From: Pseudomonadota bacterium
GTDB lineage: Bacteria > Pseudomonadota > Alphaproteobacteria > Acetobacterales > Acetobacteraceae
Assembly (NCBI GenBank): GCA_021779655.1
Contig: JAJYAF010000105.1
Coordinates: forward strand, 1 to 7,311
Direction: 5' to 3'
DNA: 7,311 bases
In this document: in pieces, positions 1 to 5,866 of the stretch
How the letters are laid out: each line of letters begins with the position of its first letter
How positions within the stretch are numbered: the first letter of the stretch is position 1
Translations under genes and position numbers: made by a program
Notes under the pieces: model-generated
The model's database searches: none
Told to the model about the DNA's origin: nothing
What the model saw: the letters and a program-made list of their open reading frames with translations, nothing else

Positions 1-5
1 GATCT
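1..5. other. Probable Illumina adapter remnant at the 5' edge
   Basis: The window begins GATCT, the last five bases of the common Illumina adapter end CTCTTCCGATCT, in the orientation expected at the left end of a read-through contig. Five bases alone are weak evidence. The matching longer remnant at the right end makes the interpretation credible. These bases should not be treated as native sequence. Confidence 0.5.
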
Positions 6-42
6 GCCGGCGGCGTTGCGGCGGCACATTCGGCCGGAATGA
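1..42 (+). CDS. C-terminal tail of an upstream gene (partial)
   Basis: One frame is open from the left edge and ends in TGA at 40-42, with the tail reading roughly DLPAALRRHIRPE. The first one or two codons are probably adapter. The stop overlaps the next start as ATGA (39-42), the usual arrangement of translationally coupled genes, and this is the main reason to believe a real gene ends here. Too little is left to say what the protein is. An open frame this short could also occur by chance in GC-rich DNA. Confidence 0.35.
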   Translation, partial: DLPAALRRHIRPE

Positions 43-1883
43 TCGACCTCTCGCTTTGCGGTTGCGGTTCGGGCCTGCGGCGGCTGCGCTGCTGCGCGCT
101 CGATTTCGCGTGGCTCAGCCCGCCGGAGGCGGCCGCGCTGCTCGCGCCCGTCATGGAGCGGGCCGAGGCGGCCTTGCGGGCGGGCGATGCCGAAGCCGCC
201 GCCGGCCATTTGCGGGCGCTGCTCGAACTCGCGCCCGGCTGCGAGGAGGCGCTGATTTCGCTCTATCGCATCCATAACGAAAATGGGCGCCCGGCCGCGG
301 CGGAGGCGCTCATCCGCCGGATCGTCGCCCTCAATCCGAATAATTTCTGGGCGACGAACGAACTCACGCTGATCCTGCTGAACAAGGGCGCGCTGGCGGA
401 AGCGGAGCTGCATGCGCGCAATGCGGTGCGCATCGCCCCGCTCAGCGCCCAGGCGCACAACCTCATGGGCCTCGTTCTCACCGAGGCCAACCGGCCCTTG
501 ATCGGGGAATATCACTACCGGCAGGTGCTGGCGCTGGCGGAAGGCGATGAGCCGATCACGCTCGCCAACCTCGCTTGGAATTTGAAAAACCAGGGCCGGA
601 TGGAGGAGGCCCGCGCCTTGTATGAACGTTCGGCTGGCCTGCGGCCGGATGTGCCGCAAAGCATGCTCGGCTGGGCGAAGCTCGAGGAAGCGGATCGTAA
701 TTTCGAACGCGCGCTGGCGCTATTGGGCAAGGCGGAGGCCATCCAGCCCGGCAATGCCAGCGTGCAGCTGGCGCGCGCCACCGTGCTGGCCCGGCTTGGG
801 CGCACGGAAGAGGCGCTGGCCTTGCTGGATACGCCGGAGCCGGACGAAACGCGGCGCGCCCACGCTCGTCTGGGTCCGGCGGAGCTGTCCGAGAAAGGCC
901 GCCTGCTCGACCGGCTAGGGCGCTTTGACGAAGCATTCCTCGCCTTCGACGCCGGCAAGAAACGCGCGCTCGAACTGGGCGCCCGCGCCTACATGGCCGA
1001 GGCCGCGCGCGAGCTTGCGGCGCGCAACACCCGGTTCTTCACGCAACGGCGCCTTGGCACCCTCCCGCGCGCCGCGCCACGGGCGGATGTGCCGCAGCCG
1101 ATTTTCATCACCGGCTTCCCGCGCTCCGGCACCACGCTGATCGAGCAGACGCTTTCCGTGCATCCCGCCATCGCCGCCGGGGACGAGCTGCCCTTCATCA
1201 ACGACATCACCCAGATCATGCCGCGCCTGCTCGCCAGCCCGCTCAGCTATCCCGATGCCCTGGCGGAACTCTGGATGGGCGATCACCGCGACGGCCTGAA
1301 CGCGCTGCGCGACTATTATCTCGACCGTGCGGCAAAGTCCGGTCTCTTCCGCCAGGGCGCTTCCTGGTTCACCGACAAGATGCCGTTGAACGAAACGCAT
1401 CTCGGTCTGATCTCGCTGCTCTTTCCGCAATCCCCCATCCTGCACGTGATCCGCCATCCGCTGGATGTCGTGCTTTCCGCCTATTCCAACCATCTGACGC
1501 ATGGCTTTTTCTGTGCCGCCGAGCTTGAGACGATCGCCGAGCATTATGTGCTGACCACGGAACTGGTCGAACATTACAAGCAGAACCTGCAAATGCGCTA
1601 TCTGCCCGTGCGCTACGAGGAAATGGTGCGGGACCAGGAGCGCATGGTGCGAAGGCTTCTGGATTTCGTCGGCCTCGAATTCGATTCCCGCTGCCTGAGT
1701 TTCGAGCGCAACACCCGCTACGCCCGTACCGCCTCCTATGCGCAGGTCACCGAGAAGCTCTACGACCGTTCCTGCTACCGCTACCGCCATTATCTGGCGC
1801 ATCTGCGGCCGGCCCTGGAACGGCTGCTTCCCGTCATCGAGCGGCTCGGCTATTCGGTGGACGAAGCGGCGCCGGCGCCCTGA
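39..1883 (+). CDS. TPR-repeat sulfotransferase with N-terminal SEC-C-like Cys motif
   Basis: This 614-residue protein is predicted to transfer sulfate from PAPS to an unidentified acceptor, possibly a glycan, lipid or protein. Residues 7-19 hold C-x-C-(x8)-C-C (C7, C9, C18, C19), which fits the zinc-binding SEC-C pattern. Residues about 35-330 are helical TPR-like repeats rich in Ala, Leu and Glu, for example around LRALLELAPG and ALNPNNFWATNELTLILLNKG. The C-terminal half is a sulfotransferase domain. PIFITGFPRSGTT (354-366) is the 5'-phosphosulfate-binding loop, and R472 with S480 in the segment around VIRHPLDVVLS is the expected 3'-phosphate-binding pair. DKMPLN lies between them, as in other TPR-sulfotransferases. 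No signal peptide is visible, so a cytoplasmic location is likely. The ATG at 39 is chosen because it overlaps the upstream stop as ATGA and includes the whole Cys motif, although the frame stays open to the window edge. The family assignment is firm; the substrate is unknown. Confidence 0.9.
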   Translation: MIDLSLCGCGSGLRRLRCCALDFAWLSPPEAAALLAPVMERAEAALRAGDAEAAAGHLRALLELAPGCEEALISLYRIHNENGRPAAAEALIRRIVALNPNNFWATNELTLILLNKGALAEAELHARNAVRIAPLSAQAHNLMGLVLTEANRPLIGEYHYRQVLALAEGDEPITLANLAWNLKNQGRMEEARALYERSAGLRPDVPQSMLGWAKLEEADRNFERALALLGKAEAIQPGNASVQLARATVLARLGRTEEALALLDTPEPDETRRAHARLGPAELSEKGRLLDRLGRFDEAFLAFDAGKKRALELGARAYMAEAARELAARNTRFFTQRRLGTLPRAAPRADVPQPIFITGFPRSGTTLIEQTLSVHPAIAAGDELPFINDITQIMPRLLASPLSYPDALAELWMGDHRDGLNALRDYYLDRAAKSGLFRQGASWFTDKMPLNETHLGLISLLFPQSPILHVIRHPLDVVLSAYSNHLTHGFFCAAELETIAEHYVLTTELVEHYKQNLQMRYLPVRYEEMVRDQERMVRRLLDFVGLEFDSRCLSFERNTRYARTASYAQVTEKLYDRSCYRYRHYLAHLRPALERLLPVIERLGYSVDEAAPAP

Positions 1884-1902
1884 ACAGGCATCGGCCGGGA
1901 AG

Positions 1903-1907
1903 GGAGG
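1903..1907 (+). promoter_or_regulatory. Strong ribosome binding site of the DUF3429-type gene
   Basis: GGAGG at 1903-1907, within AGGGAGGAGA, lies nine bases before the ATG at 1917. It is the clearest Shine-Dalgarno sequence in the window and fixes the start of the membrane protein gene. Confidence 0.8.
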
Positions 1908-1916
1908 AGAAACCAG

Positions 1917-2417
1917 ATGTTCCGTCAGCCATTCACGATCGCCACGGGCCTGAGCCTCGCCGGGCTCGTGCCCTTTCTGGCGCTGGGCGCCGTGGTGCTG
2001 TTTGATCCGCTTGGCTCGCACGTGGCGATCGAGGTGCTGGTATCCTACGGCGCGGTGGTCCTGTCCTTCGCCGGAGCCGTGCATTGGGGCTTCGCGCTCA
2101 GGGATTTCGCCCATCCGGCGGCGGGTCCCGTCCCTTTGCAACCCGGCGCGGAGCGGCAGTTGCTCGCGCTTGCCACCGTTCCGGCCTTGATCGGCTGGAT
2201 CGCCCTCCTGGCGATGATCCATCTCCGCGCTCCGGCGCTGGCGTTGTTTCTGCTGCTCGCGGGCAATTTCGGCACCGTCGTCGTGGAGACCATCGGCAAG
2301 GGCAAGGGCGTGGTGGCGGGCAATTACCTGGCGCTGCGCTGGTCGGTCTCGGTCGTGGTGCTGCTCGTGCTGCTCGTCGTGCTGTTCGCCGTGCTCTCGG
2401 GCATGCGGGTGGGCTAA
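1917..2417 (+). CDS. DUF3429 family small membrane protein
   Basis: This is a 166-residue, very hydrophobic protein of unknown function in the inner membrane. About five membrane segments can be read: roughly residues 8-29, 38-61, 82-103, 106-123 and 140-163. The segment VSYGAVVLSFAGAVHWGFAL (42-61) is the hallmark of the DUF3429 family, whose members carry a similar SYGAVxLSFxGxxHWG motif. A conserved-looking polar stretch around GNFGTVVVETIGKGKG (116-131) lies between the last two segments. The start is fixed by a strong ribosome binding site. The gene follows the sulfotransferase gene by 33 bp on the same strand and may share its transcript. No biochemical role is established for DUF3429, and I infer none from context. 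Confidence 0.82.
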   Translation: MFRQPFTIATGLSLAGLVPFLALGAVVLFDPLGSHVAIEVLVSYGAVVLSFAGAVHWGFALRDFAHPAAGPVPLQPGAERQLLALATVPALIGWIALLAMIHLRAPALALFLLLAGNFGTVVVETIGKGKGVVAGNYLALRWSVSVVVLLVLLVVLFAVLSGMRVG

Positions 2418-2443
2418 GCGGGGCGTCAACGAGGCCGCCCTGG

Positions 2444-2509
2444 CGGGAATACAGCCGATTGACGGGAATACGTCTTCCCGGCCACTCTGGCTTCGCATGT
2501 TCTCGGGAA
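2444..2509. promoter_or_regulatory. Candidate operator cluster upstream of ccrM (four CGGGAA half-sites)
   Basis: CGGGAA occurs at 2444-2449, 2463-2468 and 2504-2509, and its reverse complement TTCCCG at 2475-2480. The middle two form a perfect inverted repeat with a 6-bp spacer (2463-2480). The first two lie in the longer direct repeat CGGGAATAC, 19 bp apart. A possible -35 element TTGACG (2459-2464) overlaps the palindrome, but I see no good -10 at the right distance. The palindrome has no T-run after it, so it is not a standard terminator. That a protein binds here is inference. Confidence 0.4.
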
Positions 2510-2516
2510 ATCACCT

Positions 2517-3605
2517 TTGACGATGGAACCGGCGCAGGAATTGCCTCTCGACCAGATTCTGCTGGGCGATGCGGTCCAGACGCTGCGGATGCTGCCGGAC
2601 GCCTCCGTGCACTGCATTTTTGCGGACCCTCCGTATAATCTGCAACTGCGCGGCGAGTTGCGCCGCCCGGATGACAGCCTGGTGGACGGGGTCGATGACG
2701 AGTGGGACAAGTTCACGGATTTCGCCAGCTACGATGCCTTCACCCTGGACTGGCTGAGCGAGTGCCGGAGAGTTCTGCGCAAGGACGGCACGATCTGGGT
2801 TATCGGCAGCTACCACAACGTTTTCCGTCTCGGGACGACCCTGCAAAATCTCGGATTCTGGCTCCTGAACGACATCATCTGGCGCAAGACCAACCCGATG
2901 CCGAATTTTCGCGGCAGGCGCTTCACCAACGCCCATGAAACCCTGATCTGGGCCGCGAAGGGGCGGGATTCCCGGTACAAGTTCAACTACCAGAGCATGA
3001 AGTCGCTGAACGAGGACGTGCAGATGCGCAGCGACTGGTCGATTTCCCTGTGTACCGGGGCGGAACGGTTGCGCAATGCGCACGGCCTGAAGCTGCATCC
3101 GACCCAGAAGCCGGAGGCGCTTCTGCACCGCGTCATTCTCGCCTCCACCGCGCCCGGCGACATCATTCTCGATCCGTTCCTTGGAACCGGCACGACCGCC
3201 ACGGTCGCCAAGCGCCTGCACCGGCATTTCATCGGGATCGAGCGTCATCCGGCTTATGTGGAGGCGGCCTGGGGGCGCCTGCGCATGGAAACGCCCGCGC
3301 CGAAACACGCGATCGTCCTGCCCCCCGCCGGGCGGGACGCGCCGCGCATCCCCTTCGGCAGCCTGGTCGAGAACGGAACGGTAAAAGCCGGCATGCGTCT
3401 GGTGGACCGGATGCGGCGGGTCGCCGCCGAGGTGACCGCCGATGGCAATCTCCTCTGTGGCGAACATCGCGGCTCGATCCACAAGGTAGGGGCCGCCGTA
3501 CAGAACGTGCCGAGCTGCAACGGCTGGACTTTCTGGCATTTCGAGCGAAACGGCGCGCTTCTGCCGCTGGACGTCCTGCGGAAGGAAAACCCGCCGGCCG
3601 GCTGA
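2517..3605 (+). CDS. ccrM: CcrM-type DNA adenine-N6 methyltransferase (GANTC)
   Basis: This protein is predicted to methylate adenine in GANTC using S-adenosylmethionine, acting on the chromosome as the orphan cell-cycle methyltransferase of alphaproteobacteria. Numbering from the TTG at 2517 (362 residues, close to the 358 of Caulobacter CcrM), the catalytic motif IV is FADPPYNLQL with DPPY at 37-40. HPTQKP is at 194-199 and the SAM-binding motif I DPFLGTGTT at 219-227, so motif IV precedes motif I as in beta-class enzymes. Residues about 278-355, starting IPFGSLVENGTVKAGM, form the RAMA domain typical of CcrM. No restriction endonuclease gene is adjacent. The start is uncertain. TTG 2517 has a weak GGGA eight bases upstream; ATG 2523 is in frame and gives 360 residues. 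A GATTC site (2555-2559) lies just inside the gene. Sequence preference is inferred from family membership. Confidence 0.93.
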   Translation: MTMEPAQELPLDQILLGDAVQTLRMLPDASVHCIFADPPYNLQLRGELRRPDDSLVDGVDDEWDKFTDFASYDAFTLDWLSECRRVLRKDGTIWVIGSYHNVFRLGTTLQNLGFWLLNDIIWRKTNPMPNFRGRRFTNAHETLIWAAKGRDSRYKFNYQSMKSLNEDVQMRSDWSISLCTGAERLRNAHGLKLHPTQKPEALLHRVILASTAPGDIILDPFLGTGTTATVAKRLHRHFIGIERHPAYVEAAWGRLRMETPAPKHAIVLPPAGRDAPRIPFGSLVENGTVKAGMRLVDRMRRVAAEVTADGNLLCGEHRGSIHKVGAAVQNVPSCNGWTFWHFERNGALLPLDVLRKENPPAG

Positions 3606-3630
3606 GGCGGACATCGCGGCGCGTCAGCCT

Positions 3631-3656
3631 CGGAACCGGTCGCGCGCCGGTTTCCG
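3631..3656 (+). other. Hairpin between ccrM and hprK
   Basis: CGGAACCGG (3631-3639) pairs with CCGGTTTCCG (3647-3656) with one bulged base around a seven-base loop. It lies 25 bp after the ccrM stop. No T-run follows, so it is a poor intrinsic terminator. It could be an mRNA-stabilising or processing hairpin or a factor-assisted end. Whether ccrM and hprK are co-transcribed cannot be decided from sequence. Confidence 0.4.
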
Positions 3657-3722
3657 CAATCTCGCCGGGGTTCCGAAAGAACGCTTCCGTTCCCGATGAA
3701 AGTTTGTCACAATCGCGATGCC

Positions 3723-4157
3723 ATGCGCGTCCATGCTTCCTGTGCGGCCCGTTGCGGGCCAGGCGGCTATGAGGGAGTTCTTTTCATGGGTCCATCCGGC
3801 GGGGGGAAGTCGGATCTGGTCTTGCGGATGATTCATGCCGGTTGGGTTCTGGTTGCCGATGATCAGGTCATCGTGGAGCAGGGCATCGCCTCCGCGCCGG
3901 CCAGCCTCGCGGGAATGCTGGAGGTGCGCGGGCTGGGGCTGTTCCGTCTCGATTATGTGATAAAGGCTGCATTGCGGCTTGTCGTGCGGCTTGGCCCGCC
4001 GCCGGAGCGGCTGCCGCATCCCGAACGGGACGAAGCGCTGAACCTGCCGGTGATCACAGTCGATCCATTCGCCCTTTCGGCCCTGCCGCGTGTCAGTCTT
4101 GCGCTGGATGCGGCGTGCGGCCGGGTGCGGCAGATCGCGGGCGCGTTCGCGGCATGA
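3723..4157 (+). CDS. hprK: HPr kinase/phosphorylase, short alphaproteobacterial form
   Basis: HprK phosphorylates HPr on its regulatory Ser using ATP and can reverse the reaction. From the ATG at 3723 the protein is 144 residues and contains only the catalytic domain; the N-terminal domain of the Firmicutes enzyme is absent, as is usual in alphaproteobacteria. Visible features are H4 in MRVHAS, the P-loop GPSGGGKSDL (23-32, Lys at 29), the acidic pair in LVADDQV (D46, D47), and the HprK signature EVRGLGL (67-73). I prefer ATG 3723 because family members begin with such an M-x-x-HAS sequence. An in-frame ATG at 3696 would add nine residues, and neither start has a clear ribosome binding site. 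It heads the cluster and ends four bases before rapZ. Its target HPr is encoded three genes downstream and keeps the Ser. Confidence 0.9.
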   Translation: MRVHASCAARCGPGGYEGVLFMGPSGGGKSDLVLRMIHAGWVLVADDQVIVEQGIASAPASLAGMLEVRGLGLFRLDYVIKAALRLVVRLGPPPERLPHPERDEALNLPVITVDPFALSALPRVSLALDAACGRVRQIAGAFAA

Positions 4158-4161
4158 CCCG

Positions 4162-5076
4162 ATGGGGATGAAGGCATTCGAGCGGTCTATTCGCATCGTC
4201 ATCGTTACCGGCCTGTCCGGGGCGGGGAAGAATTCCATTCTCAGGGCGCTGGAGGATCTCGGGTTCGAGACGGTGGATAATCCGCCGCTCAATACGCTTG
4301 AATCCCTCGTCGCCCATGGCGAGCGCGATCTGGCGATCGGGGTGGACGCGCGCTCCCGCGGCTTCGATGCGGAAACCGTGCTGGATACGGTCGCGCGCCT
4401 CAAATGCAATCCGAAATTGCAGCCTGAACTGGTGTATGCCATCGCCGAGGATGAGTTGCTGCTGCGGCGCTATACCGAGACGAGGCGGCGCCACCCTCTG
4501 GCACAGACCGGACAGGTCGCCGAGGGAATCGCGCTGGAACGTCTGCTGACGGATGCGCTCCGCCGTGCCGCCGATTTCCTGATCGACACCTCCATCCTGC
4601 CGCTGTCTTCCCTGCGGCAGATCATCGAGCAGCGATACGGTGCCGGATCTCCCGGCATTGCCGTCTCGCTGGTTTCCTTCGGCTATCCGTCCGGTTTGCC
4701 GAGGGAGGCCGACATCGTGCTGGATGCGCGGTTTTTACGAAACCCGCATTACGTTCCCATGCTGCGTCCGCTTACCGGGGTTGACGAGGAGGTAGGCGCT
4801 TTCATCGAGGCGGACCCTGACTACGCGGCGTATTTTACGCATATAAAGAGTATGATAGATTTTCTCTTGCCGCGCTTTGTGCAAGAGGGCAAGAAGTATG
4901 CGACGATTGCAATCGGCTGTACCGGCGGGCAGCATCGCTCTGTTTTTATCGTTGAGCGGCTGGCGGCCCATCTCAGGCATGCCGGATGGCGGATAGGGGT
5001 TACGCACCGTGAGCAGGAAACTCTGGTGCGGCATGGTCAAGCGGTTACGAAACAAAACAATGAGCGGCGTGAATAA
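4162..5076 (+). CDS. rapZ: RapZ-family nucleotide-binding protein (YvcJ/RapZ)
   Basis: This 304-residue protein belongs to the RapZ/YvcJ family. In E. coli, RapZ is an RNA-binding adaptor that controls decay of the small RNA GlmZ and so amino-sugar synthesis; in alphaproteobacteria the role is less clear. The N-terminal P-loop is GLSGAGKNS (17-25), followed by ALEDLGFETVDNPP, a typical family stretch. The C-terminal domain has DARFLRNPHY (188-197), RPLTGVD and the invariant CTGGQHRS (253-260). The residue after the P-loop Lys is Asn (N24) instead of the usual Ser/Thr that coordinates magnesium, which may weaken nucleotide binding or hydrolysis. ATG 4162 is chosen because it lies four bases after the hprK stop and starts just before the first strand. 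ATG 4168 is also possible, and a GTG at 4090 would overlap hprK deeply. It directly abuts the EIIA gene. Confidence 0.92.
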   Translation: MGMKAFERSIRIVIVTGLSGAGKNSILRALEDLGFETVDNPPLNTLESLVAHGERDLAIGVDARSRGFDAETVLDTVARLKCNPKLQPELVYAIAEDELLLRRYTETRRRHPLAQTGQVAEGIALERLLTDALRRAADFLIDTSILPLSSLRQIIEQRYGAGSPGIAVSLVSFGYPSGLPREADIVLDARFLRNPHYVPMLRPLTGVDEEVGAFIEADPDYAAYFTHIKSMIDFLLPRFVQEGKKYATIAIGCTGGQHRSVFIVERLAAHLRHAGWRIGVTHREQETLVRHGQAVTKQNNERRE

Positions 5077-5514
5077 ATGATCGGAATGGTTCTGGTTACG
5101 CATGGTAACCTCGCCGTTGCCTTGCGCGAGGCGATGGAGCATGTGGTCGGCAAGCAATCCGCCGTGGCGACGGTCTGTATCGAATCGGATGCGGAAGTTG
5201 AAGGCCAGCGCGCTGAAATAGCCAATCGCGCGGCTGAGGTGAACAGTGGCGATGGTGTCATTCTCCTGACGGACATGCTGGGCGGCACGCCCAGCAATCT
5301 TGCGATGTCCTTGCTGGAGGAGAGCAACATCGAAGTGATTGGCGGTGTAAATCTGCCGATGCTCGTGAAGCTTGCGAAAATCCGTGGCGTTTACGGGCTT
5401 GCCGAGGCGGTGGAACGTGCCGAAGCCGCCGGGAAAAAATATATCTGTTCCGGTCACGAGGTGCAGCAGGCCGCCGCCTCGGCGAACGGTGAGCCGCGCT
5501 GCGCGGCCGGATAG
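5077..5514 (+). CDS. PTS EIIA component, mannose family
   Basis: This 145-residue single-domain protein accepts phosphate from HPr on a His, in the cytoplasm. MIGMVLVTHGNLA shows the active-site His as H9 in the THG motif, corresponding to H10 of E. coli ManX. LTDMLGGTPSNLA is the family's second conserved loop, and GGVNLPML follows. The C-terminus ends in a short polar tail. The length matches stand-alone EIIA(Man) proteins, often named PtsM or ManX in alphaproteobacteria. Its ATG directly follows the rapZ stop and its own stop lies three bases before ptsH, so one transcript and coupled translation are very likely. No EIIB, EIIC or EIID genes are adjacent, which points to a regulatory target rather than sugar uptake; the target cannot be read from the sequence. 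Confidence 0.93.
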   Translation: MIGMVLVTHGNLAVALREAMEHVVGKQSAVATVCIESDAEVEGQRAEIANRAAEVNSGDGVILLTDMLGGTPSNLAMSLLEESNIEVIGGVNLPMLVKLAKIRGVYGLAEAVERAEAAGKKYICSGHEVQQAAASANGEPRCAAG

Positions 5515-5517
5515 CTT

Positions 5518-5808
5518 GTGGAACCGGGCAATGGCGGAGCCATCACGCGCGATGTTCGCATCGTAAACCGGCGCGGCCTGCATGCCCGGGCCGCCGCCCG
5601 GCTGGTCACGCTGGCGGAGAAATTCAGCGCCTCCACGGAAGTATCGAAAGACGGCCAATCCGTATCGGCACGCTCGATCATGGGGCTGATGATGCTTGGC
5701 GCCGGCCCCGGCAGCACGATACGCCTTCACGCCGAAGGTTTCGACGCGAAAGAGGCGCTGGATGCGCTAGCCGCGTTGATCGAAGCCGGATTCCATGAAA
5801 ACGACTGA
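5518..5808 (+). CDS. ptsH: HPr phosphocarrier protein
   Basis: HPr carries phosphate from Enzyme I to EIIA proteins. The 96-residue protein starts at GTG 5518, three bases after the preceding stop; no in-frame ATG gives a complete domain. The catalytic His is H22 in RRGLHARAAARL, and the HprK-target Ser is S53 in SARSIMGLMML. They are 31 residues apart, as are H15 and S46 in classical HPr. The usual Pro after the Arg of LHARP is Ala here, a substitution I believe is common in alphaproteobacterial HPr. About seven residues precede the normal N-terminus. With HprK encoded in the same cluster, phosphorylation on both His and Ser is expected. Enzyme I is not in the window. The gene is followed by a plausible terminator and then a convergent gene. 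Confidence 0.95.
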   Translation: MEPGNGGAITRDVRIVNRRGLHARAAARLVTLAEKFSASTEVSKDGQSVSARSIMGLMMLGAGPGSTIRLHAEGFDAKEALDALAALIEAGFHEND

Positions 5809-5829
5809 ACCATTCCGGATAACGTTCTC

Positions 5830-5863
5830 AAGTCGCGGTCACGGCTTTCCGGTCGCGGCTTTT
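5830..5863 (+). terminator. Probable intrinsic terminator of the hprK-ptsH cluster
   Basis: AAGTCGCG (5830-5837) pairs with CGCGGCTT (5854-5861), eight base pairs with one G-U. Inside is a small internal loop and a three-pair CGG/CCG helix capped by CTTT. The stem runs into TTTT (5860-5863). It lies 22 bp after the ptsH stop. The T-run is short, so efficiency may be modest. The reverse strand has no T-run after the stem, so it would not terminate the convergent kinase gene. Confidence 0.5.
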
Positions 5864-5866
5864 CAA

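Noticed and set aside
2418..2450. A terminator after the DUF3429-type gene
   Set aside because: Only a four-pair CCGC/GCGG stem is found and no T-run follows, so no intrinsic terminator can be supported.
915..2498. A 527-codon open frame on the minus strand
   Set aside because: It lies antisense to the sulfotransferase and DUF3429-type genes. Its translation is rich in His, Arg, Gln and Gly with no recognisable motif, which is typical of a shadow frame in GC-rich DNA.
2511..3614. A 367-codon minus-strand frame covering ccrM
   Set aside because: It mirrors the methyltransferase gene exactly, has no family motif, and ccrM has all its catalytic motifs on the plus strand.
3050..3772. A 240-codon plus-strand frame overlapping the end of ccrM and the start of hprK
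   Set aside because: Its translation is Arg/Ala/Pro-rich and unlike any family, and it overlaps two well-supported genes in another frame.
4090..4161. GTG 4090 as the start of rapZ
   Set aside because: It would add 24 Arg-rich residues not seen in the family and overlap hprK by about 68 bases. The ATG at 4162 fits the family N-terminus and the spacing.
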